8,337 bases of DNA from Thermoplasmata archaeon (GCA_029858465.1 JAOUEZ010000050.1:1-8337); one strand, 5' to 3'; positions 1 through 6,283 are shown, counted from the stretch's first letter. Notes: generated by a model not told the origin, from the letters alone. Numbers and translations are program-made.

Positions 1-1
1 A

Positions 2-310
2 AGCAAGACGCCACAGAGCGGCGAATATCTCGCAAAGGGGGCATTCGTGATACGGGGCAAGAGGAACTATTTTGAGAAGCTCGAGATCAAACTGGCGATA
101 GGCATCCGCAAGGATACTGACGAACCCATCGTGATGTGCGGGCCGGTAAGAGCAGTCGAGAAGAATTGCAAGGATATCATCGAGATTGAACCTGGGGATA
201 TCTCGAAGGAGAAGGTGGCGAAGGATCTGTCCGAGAGATACTCTGTAGGGATAGAAGACATCCAATCGGTCCTTCCCCCGGGCGGAGTGAAAATAACCGA
301 GAAGAAATGA
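2..310 (+). CDS. rqcH: RqcH/NFACT-family ribosome quality-control protein, C-terminal end (partial)
   Basis: The frame is open from the left edge and ends in TGA at 308-310, giving the last 102 residues of a longer protein. The reading SGEYLAKGAFVIRGKRNYF is characteristic of the NFACT-R (DUF814) region of archaeal RqcH/fibronectin-binding-like proteins. A charged tail follows, with GPVRAVEKN and IEPGDISKEK. Known members bind 60S/50S subunits carrying a stalled peptidyl-tRNA, and bacterial RqcH adds alanine tails. In archaea the family is widespread but less studied. The true start lies outside the window. A GTG at 47-49 is internal: the family signature begins before it, so it should not be taken as the start. 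The gene converges on a tRNA-Arg five bases downstream. Family assignment is from recognition of the motif; the rest of the protein cannot be inspected here. Confidence 0.85.
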   Translation, partial: SKTPQSGEYLAKGAFVIRGKRNYFEKLEIKLAIGIRKDTDEPIVMCGPVRAVEKNCKDIIEIEPGDISKEKVAKDLSERYSVGIEDIQSVLPPGGVKITEKK

Positions 311-315
311 TCATG

Positions 316-389
316 CGCCCGAGCTGGGATTCGAACCCAGGTCCGAGGCTCCGCAGGCCTCTAGGATATCCAAACTACCCCACTCGGGC
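316..389 (-). tRNA. tRNA-Arg (anticodon GCG)
   Basis: On the minus strand the 7-bp acceptor stem GCCCGAG (389-383) pairs with CTCGGGC (323-317), followed by discriminator G at 316. The anticodon arm is GAGGC / loop CTGCGGA / GCCTC, giving anticodon GCG (354-352), which reads CGC and CGU arginine codons. The T arm is CTGGG / TTCGAAT / CCCAG, and the D arm is GGGT...ATCC. No 3' CCA is encoded and no intron is visible. The gene has its own TATA-like box upstream and ends only five bases from the convergent RqcH stop codon. Confidence 0.95.
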
Positions 390-420
390 AGAACGAACCA
401 GAAAAGTGGAAGCTGATTGA

Positions 421-430
421 AGTATATTGT
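421..430 (-). promoter_or_regulatory. TATA-like box for tRNA-Arg
   Basis: Read on the minus strand the site is ACAATATACT, centred about 36 bases upstream of the tRNA 5' end at 389. Archaeal transcription usually starts about 25 bases downstream of the box centre, which would put the start near 399, ten bases before the mature tRNA. This is a positional inference from sequence alone. Confidence 0.4.
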
Positions 431-483
431 TTTTCAGTTGCCCTAAGGAATAAAATCATCCGGAGATTTCCAAGGAGAAATGC

Positions 484-675
484 TCAGGTCTCTTCCTTCT
501 TCTTCGTTCTAGTCACATAGCCAGCGATACGGTTTCTCATCGTTGCTGTGTATACGTCGGCGAGCTCTCTCACCATATTCTTATTGTGCTCAAAATCAGT
601 ATTGAACTTGTCAGGAAATTTCTTGACCAAGTCCTCTGAAATTCTTTTGATGTAGGTCGGTCTTATCTTTCCCAC
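484..675 (-). CDS. rps17e: Small ribosomal subunit protein eS17
   Basis: The product is 63 residues, MGKIRPTYIKR... then PDKFNTDFEHNK and MRNRIAGYVTR. These are hallmarks of eS17, an archaeal/eukaryotic 30S/40S protein absent from bacteria. Archaeal members are typically 60-70 residues, so this is full length. The start is taken as the GTG at 675-673. It gives exactly the family's conserved N-terminus, and a GGTGA Shine-Dalgarno motif lies four bases before it (684-680). The frame stays open upstream to 741, but those extra 22 residues do not resemble the family and would run through the TATA-like box. The C-terminus is a lysine/glutamate tail (TKKKEET). The gene is read toward tRNA-Arg on the same strand but probably has its own promoter. 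Confidence 0.93.
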   Translation of the reverse strand: MGKIRPTYIKRISEDLVKKFPDKFNTDFEHNKNMVRELADVYTATMRNRIAGYVTRTKKKEET

Positions 676-707
676 TGATTCACCGCACTCCGCCGAAGAA
701 TCGCCCC

Positions 708-716
708 GTATATATG
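708..716 (-). promoter_or_regulatory. TATA-like box for eS17
   Basis: The minus strand reads CATATATAC, centred about 37 bases before the GTG start of eS17. Initiation about 25 bases downstream would leave a leader of roughly ten bases that just accommodates the GGTGA ribosome binding site at 684-680. Supported by position and composition only. Confidence 0.45.
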
Positions 717-986
717 AGTTTTGTATGAGATGGCTATTCAAGGTGAAGGCAGCATCAGATCAGCTGTCCGCTATTCTCCCCTTTCTCTTTTTAGAGTCAT
801 TGCATTTGCAGATGCTCTGATCATCAGCAATTAAATCAGGAGATTGACGAATTCATAACTCATTGCACTCGGTTGGGAGAAATTATCATTTTTCGACAAT
901 TATTAGGCGAAAAATTACTATTATTAGGATTAATTATAGTCAAATATCGCAATAATATTAACGAATAGCGATAAGTCATAGGAAAA
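717..986. other. Gene-free AT-rich control region between eS17 and the 43-codon gene
   Basis: No convincing coding sequence is seen from the eS17 promoter up to the next promoter. The right half (about 880-986) is markedly AT-rich. It contains a direct repeat ATTATTAGG at 899-907 and 920-928, spaced 21 bp start to start (two helical turns). It also contains an inverted pair TATCGC (945-950) / GCGATA (968-973), directly upstream of the TATA box at 987-996. Their placement suggests regulator-binding sites for the rightward gene, but no protein can be named. Confidence 0.45.
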
Positions 987-996
987 CTATTTATAG
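987..996 (+). promoter_or_regulatory. Strong TATA box for the 43-codon gene
   Basis: CTATTTATAG is preceded by a purine-rich GGAAAA (981-986) in the position of a BRE element. Transcription about 25 bases downstream would start near 1017-1019. That leaves a leader of about 20 bases carrying GGAGG at 1024-1028. This is among the best promoter matches in the window. Confidence 0.6.
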
Positions 997-1037
997 AGCT
1001 TTGGATAAGGATTATTCTGCAGAGGAGGACGCTAAGA

Positions 1038-1169
1038 ATGAGTGCAGAGGCGGTTGAAAAGCAAGCCGGAATCGTATGCCGTGGCTCTGTATGTTTACTG
1101 CAAACCCCAATCATATCTTTGCATGAGAATACGGCCGCCTCGCGTCCCTCAAAGAAGAACATTGAGTGA
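1038..1169 (+). CDS. Unrecognised 43-residue protein with its own promoter and terminator
   Basis: I do not recognise this protein. ATG at 1038 opens 43 codons ending in TGA at 1167-1169. It starts MSAEAVEKQAGIVCRGSVC and ends ASRPSKKNIE. Visible features are two cysteines four residues apart (CRGSVC, residues 14-19), a short hydrophobic stretch after them, and a basic tail. There is no membrane segment. Three things argue for expression: the TATA box at 987-996, a GGAGG motif at 1024-1028 nine bases before the ATG, and a hairpin that begins at the second-last codon and would end the transcript. The sequence TGCAGAGGnGG occurs twice, at 1018-1028 and 1043-1053, once at the ribosome site and once inside the gene. 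Other possibilities are a small regulatory RNA of about 170 bases, or the surviving 5' end of a deleted gene. Confidence 0.5.
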   Translation: MSAEAVEKQAGIVCRGSVCLLQTPIISLHENTAASRPSKKNIE

Positions 1170-1187
1170 GCCTGTTCACAGGCTCAC
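1166..1187. terminator. Bidirectional hairpin terminator candidate between convergent genes
   Basis: GTGAGCCTGT (1166-1175) and ACAGGCTCAC (1178-1187) form a perfect 10-bp inverted repeat with almost no spacer. In RNA the innermost pairs would open to give a loop. The hairpin contains the TGA of the 43-codon gene (1167-1169) and, on the other strand, the TGA of the AOR gene (1186-1184). A T-rich stretch follows on the minus side (about 1148-1164), and TTTTT occurs at 1207-1211 on the plus side. Archaeal termination depends mainly on T-runs, so the hairpin may instead protect the 3' ends. Confidence 0.5.
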
Positions 1188-2989
1188 TTCGAACCTACAA
1201 GGCCTAATTTTTCGATGGTCTCTGCTGTCGGAACTCCTTCTTTGTCCCAGCCCCTTGCGGCATAATAATCCTCGAGCTCTGCGATGAACTCATTCTTGTC
1301 GATAATCTGTCCCTTGGATGGCCCATCATCGATCTCCTCCGTGTAGAACCTCTCGGGGAGCATGTCATCTTTCTTTGAGAGACCCTCTCTCAGGTTATAC
1401 AATCTCTCGAGAGTCCAAATCCGAGCCGCGCACACCTTGAGTCCGTCGGCACCAAGGTCAAGCCCCGATGCGGCCTTCATGAGGGGAGCAAGCTGTTCCA
1501 ATGAATTGGCAAAGGCATTTCTCGCTCCAAACTTGCAGATTATTAGTGAATCGCATACGGTTGCGAGATCCTGATAATCGACCACTGTCGGTGTCTTACC
1601 CCTGATCTTTTTCCTGTCTATGACTCCCTGGAAGAGCTCTGCGACGTATACAGTGCCTCTCAGATGGCACGCACCTCGCGGGGATGTGGCAAAGGCTATC
1701 GCCATGCCGGTCAAGCCTCTGGGCTCGTATCCGGGCGGCTCCATGCCTTTTACATGTATCGCGAAGGATTTCGCCTTCTCGTCGAATTTCTCAGACATCC
1801 TTTTGACCCCTTCTGCAAGGAAGTTGCCGAGACCGTCTCTCTTTCCGATCATCTCGACGAGTTTTACCATCGTGCTCGGGTCGCCCCATTTCAACTCCAT
1901 GCCACCAGTATCTTTCTTGGTGAGATATCCCTTGAGATAAAGTTCAATCGCATACGCGATGGAATCCGCGGCGCTAATAGTGTCGAACCCGTACTTGTTG
2001 CAGAGATAGTTCGCCTTAATGACGCCGTTCACATTATTATTCCCACAGTTGGGTCCGAACAATGCCAAAGTCTCGTATTCCGGGCCTTCTGTCTCTACCT
2101 CGAACTCACCGAACGCCCTGTTGAATTTAGAGCAATGCAAAGGGCATCTGAAGCAGGCCGCGTGCCTGATGAAGTTCCCATTCTTGTGCATGAAGTCTCC
2201 AGTTACCTTCTCATAGTCCTCAAACCAACCCGAAGAGAAATTCCTCGTAGGTATGCAACCCGCTTTGCCTGTTATTCCGGCCACCATCGGCGTGCCATAC
2301 GTCGCGAACGCGACGGACTTCTCCTTCACCGTCTCTGCGGCCTTCTTGAATGATTCCTTGAGGAACGCCGAATCCGCGGACGGGACTTCGCCTGTTCCCT
2401 TTGCGACAATTGCCTTCAGGTTCTTGCTGCCCATGACAGTACCGACCCCGCCTCTCCCAGCAGCGCGGTGCTCATCGTTCATTATCGAGGCATATCGCAC
2501 CAGCTTTTCACCAGCTGGTCCTATTACTGCCGATTTAGAGCCAGGATGCAGCTTCTTCAATTCCTGAGTCGTTTCGAATACGTCTTTTCCCCAGATCGCT
2601 GAGGCATCCGTGATCTCGATTTTGCCATTCTCGATATACAGGTAGCTCGGCTTTGCTGCCTTCCCGTAGATAATCAGGCCGTCAATGCCGGCTTTCCTCA
2701 GCATCGGTGAGAAGTGTCCGCCAGAATGTGCGGCGGAACAGGTCCCTGTCAATGGCGATTTCGTTGTGACATTGTAGAACGCAGTGAATGAGCCCTGGGT
2801 CGCAGTATATGGGCCGGTCATGAATATCAAACGGTTTTCAGGGCCCAGCGGATCCACCTTTCGTGGATTCTCCTCCATTAGCAATCTTATCGCGAGTCCC
2901 CTGCCACCGATGAACTTCTCTATCAGATCTTTGTCGATCTTTCTTTCAGAGATTTTCCCTTCAGAAAGATTCACTGTGAATATTCTCAC
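1184..2989 (-). CDS. aor: Aldehyde:ferredoxin oxidoreductase (tungsten, bis-pyranopterin)
   Basis: This 601-residue cytoplasmic enzyme would oxidise aldehydes to carboxylic acids and pass two electrons to ferredoxin. Its length matches the AOR family (about 600). The N-terminal AFOR_N domain is followed by AGRGGVGTVMGSKNLKA (residues 177-193), a cofactor-binding signature. The [4Fe-4S] ligands are C279, C282 and C286 (CFRCPLHC) plus C485 (DSLIICKF); D480 and C485 fit the DxxxxC pterin motif. E304 in EGPEYETLALFGP and H442 in GACHLRG match the active-site Glu and His of the Pyrococcus enzyme, from memory of that family. The start is GTG at 2989, with GGTGA four bases before it (2998-2994). The ATG two bases upstream is out of frame and stops at once. 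Substrate range cannot be read from sequence; other family members act on formaldehyde or glyceraldehyde-3-phosphate. No MoaD-like or ferredoxin gene adjoins it. Confidence 0.93.
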   Translation of the reverse strand: MRIFTVNLSEGKISERKIDKDLIEKFIGGRGLAIRLLMEENPRKVDPLGPENRLIFMTGPYTATQGSFTAFYNVTTKSPLTGTCSAAHSGGHFSPMLRKAGIDGLIIYGKAAKPSYLYIENGKIEITDASAIWGKDVFETTQELKKLHPGSKSAVIGPAGEKLVRYASIMNDEHRAAGRGGVGTVMGSKNLKAIVAKGTGEVPSADSAFLKESFKKAAETVKEKSVAFATYGTPMVAGITGKAGCIPTRNFSSGWFEDYEKVTGDFMHKNGNFIRHAACFRCPLHCSKFNRAFGEFEVETEGPEYETLALFGPNCGNNNVNGVIKANYLCNKYGFDTISAADSIAYAIELYLKGYLTKKDTGGMELKWGDPSTMVKLVEMIGKRDGLGNFLAEGVKRMSEKFDEKAKSFAIHVKGMEPPGYEPRGLTGMAIAFATSPRGACHLRGTVYVAELFQGVIDRKKIRGKTPTVVDYQDLATVCDSLIICKFGARNAFANSLEQLAPLMKAASGLDLGADGLKVCAARIWTLERLYNLREGLSKKDDMLPERFYTEEIDDGPSKGQIIDKNEFIAELEDYYAARGWDKEGVPTAETIEKLGLVGSK

Positions 2990-3050
2990 ATCTTCACCCC
3001 TTTAGTCAGATACGGCTCAGCGAGCGCGCTACTGGAATGATTGAGGAATC

Positions 3051-3058
3051 TATAAAAT
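3051..3058 (-). promoter_or_regulatory. TATA box for the AOR gene
   Basis: The minus strand reads ATTTTATA, centred about 65 bases upstream of the GTG start at 2989. Initiation would fall near 3027-3029, giving a leader of about 38 bases. An AGCGCGCT palindrome (3023-3030) lies right at that point and could be an operator. With 208 bp separating AOR from the upstream TrkA gene on the same strand, an independent promoter is likely. Confidence 0.5.
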
Positions 3059-3197
3059 CATTTGGCAAAGGAGCTGTTTCTTGTCGATTGAATTTTCAAA
3101 CGAAGCGATTATTCCCTCATCCATTTCTTTCGAATGAATGTCATGAAATATTGTAACCGATGCGCTTGCTAGCCGTGCCAGAAATCGAAGGAACCGG

Positions 3198-3857
3198 TCA
3201 TTCGACTTCTTTTGAAAAAATTTTCCAAATCCTGCCCGCTTCCTCGAGGGCGGTGATGACTACGACAGTATCTCCTGCTCTCAGGACGGTATTCATGTCC
3301 GTATCCAGTATTTTCCCTCCCCGAAGCAGTGCACCGACAGTAGAATTCTCTGGGAGATACAGCTTGCCGATGTTCGTGCCGTCCGCATAGCTGTCTTTCT
3401 CAACCTCGAATTCCATCACACGACAAAAGCCGTCGCCGACGACAGCACTTGCCCTTATATCGTTCATGGAATCAATCATCTTCTGCACCGCATCGCTTGT
3501 GCGATCCACGACCTTCTTGATTCCTAGCTCTCGGAACACTTTGACATTTCTCGGATTGTTCACGCCCAGTACGATATTCGGTATTGCAAACTGATACTCC
3601 CCGACCTGCGATGCAACAAGATTTGTATTGTCATCTCCGGTCACCGCAAAAAGAACATCTGCTTTTGCGGCTCCTGCGGACTCGAGGGTGACTGTCTCTG
3701 TGCCGTCTCCCGATATCACGAAGAATGCCGTGTTTGCCTTGAGCGCGTTCGATATTTCGAAGCTCTTTTCAATTATTACAACGTCGTTTCCTTCGTCGGC
3801 GAGATACGAGGCGAGATTTGTGCCTACTCTGCCTCCTCCTACAATTATGCAGTACAT
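3198..3857 (-). CDS. trkA: TrkA/RCK-type potassium-uptake regulatory protein (first of two)
   Basis: The 219-residue protein has one RCK unit: a Rossmann-fold TrkA_N domain (about 1-125) and a TrkA_C domain (about 140-215). The nucleotide site is GGGRVG (residues 7-12), with acidic E30 closing the second strand, as expected for NAD(H). SGDGT (49-53), AVTGDDNTN (71-79) and GVNNPRN (98-104) are further RCK hallmarks. Such proteins form cytoplasmic rings that gate TrkH/KtrB pores in response to nucleotides. The ATG at 3857 puts GGGRVG at the usual distance from the N-terminus. No Shine-Dalgarno motif precedes it, and the TATA-like box is only about 32 bases upstream, so the transcript is probably leaderless. 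A second, clearly different TrkA is divergent from it 138 bp away. The nearest pore gene is TrkH at 4808-6283. Whether this protein serves TrkH or another channel cannot be decided. Confidence 0.9.
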   Translation of the reverse strand: MYCIIVGGGRVGTNLASYLADEGNDVVIIEKSFEISNALKANTAFFVISGDGTETVTLESAGAAKADVLFAVTGDDNTNLVASQVGEYQFAIPNIVLGVNNPRNVKVFRELGIKKVVDRTSDAVQKMIDSMNDIRASAVVGDGFCRVMEFEVEKDSYADGTNIGKLYLPENSTVGALLRGGKILDTDMNTVLRAGDTVVVITALEEAGRIWKIFSKEVE

Positions 3858-3883
3858 ATGACCAGGCGTTGATGGAGAATGTA

Positions 3884-3894
3884 GGAATATAATC
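3884..3894 (-). promoter_or_regulatory. TATA-like box for the first trkA (leaderless)
   Basis: GATTATATTCC on the minus strand is centred about 32 bases before the ATG at 3857. Initiation would leave only about 5 bases of leader, consistent with the absence of any GGTGA or GGAGG motif there. It faces away from the second trkA promoter at 3929-3937, so the two genes share a 138-bp control region. Confidence 0.4.
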
Positions 3895-3928
3895 CTTTTT
3901 ATTCAAACACCCTCGAAATTTACGATAG

Positions 3929-3937
3929 TATTTTATC
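3929..3937 (+). promoter_or_regulatory. TATA-like box for the second trkA
   Basis: TATTTTATC is centred about 63 bases before the ATG at 3996. Transcription would begin around 3958-3960, giving a leader of about 37 bases that contains the inverted repeats at 3961-3990. Inferred from position and composition. Confidence 0.45.
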
Positions 3938-3960
3938 ACCTCATGGGAATCCTCATCGCC

Positions 3961-3992
3961 AGACCAGCTTGTATGCATCGGTCTGCTGGTGA
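3961..3992 (+). promoter_or_regulatory. Leader with two mutually exclusive hairpins at the trkA ribosome binding site
   Basis: ACCAGC (3963-3968) can pair with GCTGGT (3985-3990), which would cover three bases of the GGTGA Shine-Dalgarno motif at 3988-3992. AGACC (3961-3965) can instead pair with GGTCT (3980-3984), leaving GGTGA free. The two stems share bases 3963-3965, so only one can form at a time. Both are short (5-6 bp), and a regulatory role is inference. Confidence 0.3.
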
Positions 3993-3995
3993 AAT

Positions 3996-4802
3996 ATGTC
4001 AGAAAGGAGCTTCTCAAAAGACCCGTTTCATAGACTGCTCCCGACAAGGGAATCAGCCGGCAAAGCACAGAGCGACAGGCAGAAAGCTCAACAGACAGCC
4101 AGATCTCTGACGGCAAAGCCGATCTCGGACAAGATGATAGGCAGGATGAGGATTGTCGTCATGGGGGGTGGTAGAGTGGGCACCCTTCTTGCGAACCTGC
4201 TGAGGGCTGAGAAGCACCAGGTCACATTGATCGAATTCGACAGGGAGAGGGCTTCCAAGCTGGCCGACATGCTTCCAGACGCTCTGATCGTCAATGGAGA
4301 CGGTTCCAACATCAACATACAGCGCGATGCTGGAGTAGATGTGGCGGACACCTTCGTCGCAGTCACAGGCAGCGACACGCTCAACTATGTATCAGCACAA
4401 ATCGCAAAGAAGAGCCTCCATGTTCCTCAGGTCATTGCCAGAGTGAATGACCCCTCAAATGAGAATAATTTTCTGAGGGCTGGAATTGACAAGCTGGTTA
4501 CGACGACAAAGGCAACGGCCGGGGAGATATTGAACGAGATATCGGGAGGAAAGACGGTTCTCCCACTTGCTGGAGTCAGATTCGAAATTCTTTACGCACT
4601 GTTAAGGGATTCATCTCCAATGGTAGGGAAAAGAGTATCAAAGTGCGGGCTCCCAAGAAAAGCATTCATCATTTCCCTCAATAGAGAGGGAGAACCGATG
4701 GTCCCAGAAAATCATACCGTCCTCAAATCCGGAGATCTGATCGCCGTGCTGACGCCGCTTGAGATCTCTGATAAGGTGAAAGCGGTATTGGTGGAGCAAT
4801 AG
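3996..4802 (+). CDS. trkA: TrkA/RCK-type potassium-uptake regulatory protein (second), with basic N-terminal extension
   Basis: The RCK core runs from residue 51: MRIVVMGGGRVG, nucleotide loop GGGRVG (57-62), acidic E80 (NAD(H)-type), NGDGSN (100-105), AVTGSDTLN (122-130), ARVNDPSN (148-155), then a TrkA_C domain (about 190-268). It differs from the neighbouring TrkA throughout, so this is not a recent duplication. With the ATG at 3996 the protein is 268 residues and carries about 50 extra N-terminal residues. These are rich in K, R, Q and S, probably disordered, with no signal peptide. That start is preferred because GGTGA lies three bases before it, matching the spacing at other genes here. 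The ATGs at 4134 and 4146 lack such a motif, although 4146 would give the usual family N-terminus. The stop lies five bases from the convergent TrkH stop, and this RCK protein is the most likely TrkH partner. Confidence 0.88.
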   Translation: MSERSFSKDPFHRLLPTRESAGKAQSDRQKAQQTARSLTAKPISDKMIGRMRIVVMGGGRVGTLLANLLRAEKHQVTLIEFDRERASKLADMLPDALIVNGDGSNINIQRDAGVDVADTFVAVTGSDTLNYVSAQIAKKSLHVPQVIARVNDPSNENNFLRAGIDKLVTTTKATAGEILNEISGGKTVLPLAGVRFEILYALLRDSSPMVGKRVSKCGLPRKAFIISLNREGEPMVPENHTVLKSGDLIAVLTPLEISDKVKAVLVEQ

Positions 4803-4807
4803 AAAAA

Positions 4808-6283
4808 TCACTTGAATCTTCTGCTGAATGATGCGAAGAACATCAGCACCGGAATTATTTCTATACGACCGACCCACATATCAATCATGAGCATGATTTT
4901 CACTCCGTCCTCGGCGGCGGTGGATGTGATTCCGAAAGACATGCCCCCGGATGTAAGGGCGCTGGCACTTTCGAAATATGAGTTATCGAGATTATAGCCA
5001 TGAGCCATTAAGACAAGCGTTGAAATGAGCAGCGTCAGGAGATAGATTGAGACGAACATGTAGATATCCATCATTCTTGAATCTGTGACTGTTTTTTTCA
5101 CTATGTGATGATATGACCGGGGGAAGACTACTGTGCGCGGCGAAAGAGTTCTCCTGATGTGCCACCAGATCGATTTTATCATCAGCGCTATCCTAACCTG
5201 TCTTATGCCTCCCGCTGTTGAAACGGAATTTCCGCCCATTATCATGCAAAGGGTGATGAGGAATATGAAAAACGCAGGGAATGCGGCAGGCATATCGCCG
5301 TTTGGAACAATTGTCCAACCGGTTGTTGTCATGCCGGATACGATGTGATAGAAACTGTCGAAGAGCGCTGCCCCGCTTGAAGTAGATGTCGCGCTCCAAA
5401 GCCAAATTGCACCTATCGTCGTGAACAGTGTGACGAACACGATGAATGTCCTTGTCTCTATGTTCCTCAGAATCTCTCTATAGTTGCCCGACAGGATTGT
5501 AAGATGTATCGCGAAGTTTGTCGAGCCGATGATCATCACGATGACAGTCGCAATCTCAATTATGCCACTGTCGAAATGAGCGATGCTGTCACTATAAGCA
5601 GAAAATCCTCCCGTACCCAATCCGGTCATAGCATAGAATATCGAATCGAAGAGGTCCATCCCGGCGATCAACAGTATCAGTGAACAAATGAACAGGAATG
5701 ACAGGAAAAGAGTGACCAGAATTTTTGCCGTAGACCAGATGCCTGGCCTGATCCTCTCACCAGGCGCAAATTCTGACGCCACCAGAGAGATTGATTCGCT
5801 ACCAGTCCTCGCCTGAGCGAGGACCACTATGCTGATGAGTATTACACCGAGACCCCCCATGTACTGGAGCATGCCTCGCCACATATTGATGCTGTGTGGG
5901 AACGAATCCGCATTCACACCAATGGTCGTGAGACCTGTGGTCGTCCAACCTGATAGCCCTTCGAAGTATGCATCGAGAAATGTCGGTGCCACTCCATACG
6001 TGTACAGAGGTATGGCGCTGAACAATCCTGCCAGGGGCCAAAAAAGGACCATCAGTGCGATGGCATGCTTGAGACTCATCTCACCAGAATCTCCTATCGA
6101 GAAATAGCAGGCAGCTCCAATTGCCACCATCAACGCGCCGATTATCGCAAAGTCGTCAAATGTGCCATATGAATCAGGATATATCAGACTGAGAACAATC
6201 GGCACGCTCATTGTGAGTCCAACAAGCATGAGCAAAAGACCGAGGTCTCTGACGATTATTTTGAAATCCTTCAGGCCAAGCAT
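4808..6283 (-). CDS. trkH: TrkH/KtrB-type potassium transporter pore subunit
   Basis: This polytopic membrane protein (491 residues from the chosen start) has the four M1-P-M2 repeats of the Trk/Ktr/HKT superfamily. The four filter loops are visible: TTTGLTT (114-120), TGLGTGGFS (220-228), TTTGW (319-323) and TSGGM (444-448). Each keeps a glycine, as expected for potassium rather than sodium selectivity. MGGNSVSTAGGIRQVR (349-364) matches the conserved segment after the third pore, which includes the gating loop. Of several possible starts, the ATG at 6283 is chosen because GGTGG lies four bases before it; the ATG at 6286 is almost as good. A TTG further upstream would add residues that instead encode the overlapping small protein in another frame. 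The stop of that small protein (6285-6283) overlaps this start, so the two are translationally coupled. Cytoplasmic TrkA rings would gate it. Confidence 0.93.
   Translation of the reverse strand: MLGLKDFKIIVRDLGLLLMLVGLTMSVPIVLSLIYPDSYGTFDDFAIIGALMVAIGAACYFSIGDSGEMSLKHAIALMVLFWPLAGLFSAIPLYTYGVAPTFLDAYFEGLSGWTTTGLTTIGVNADSFPHSINMWRGMLQYMGGLGVILISIVVLAQARTGSESISLVASEFAPGERIRPGIWSTAKILVTLFLSFLFICSLILLIAGMDLFDSIFYAMTGLGTGGFSAYSDSIAHFDSGIIEIATVIVMIIGSTNFAIHLTILSGNYREILRNIETRTFIVFVTLFTTIGAIWLWSATSTSSGAALFDSFYHIVSGMTTTGWTIVPNGDMPAAFPAFFIFLITLCMIMGGNSVSTAGGIRQVRIALMIKSIWWHIRRTLSPRTVVFPRSYHHIVKKTVTDSRMMDIYMFVSIYLLTLLISTLVLMAHGYNLDNSYFESASALTSGGMSFGITSTAAEDGVKIMLMIDMWVGRIEIIPVLMFFASFSRRFK

Noticed and set aside
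676..741. N-terminal extension of eS17 from 741.
   Set aside because: The family begins at MGKIRPTYIKR, the GTG at 675 has a well-placed GGTGA, and the extension would include the putative TATA box.
749..828. Similar motifs GCATCAGATCAGC and GCTCTGATCATCAGC that could form an imperfect inverted or direct repeat.
   Set aside because: The matches are broken and rely on the self-complementary TGATCA core. They are not distinct from chance in this gene-free stretch.
730..834. A 34-codon plus-strand frame (starts MAIQGEGSIRSAVRY) upstream of the AT-rich region.
   Set aside because: There is no Shine-Dalgarno motif before its ATG. The only TATA-like site nearby (708-716) is too close and is better explained as the eS17 promoter on the other strand. 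The length is expected by chance.
860..1162. A 100-codon minus-strand frame covering the AT-rich region and the 43-codon gene.
   Set aside because: It overlaps the TATA box, leader and repeats of the rightward gene. Its translation is low-complexity and unlike the neighbouring proteins, and no promoter or ribosome site precedes it.
1664..2353. A long plus-strand frame of 229 codons antisense to aor.
   Set aside because: It lies wholly within the aor gene. aor has a full set of family motifs and a proper start, while the antisense translation has no recognisable domain and no start signals.
3050..3124. A 24-codon minus-strand frame (starts MDEGIIASFENSIDKK) between the first trkA and aor, open further upstream without a start codon.
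   Set aside because: The composition looks protein-like, but there is no ribosome binding site and no start codon for the longer frame, and it ends inside the AOR TATA box. An open run of this length is not surprising by chance.
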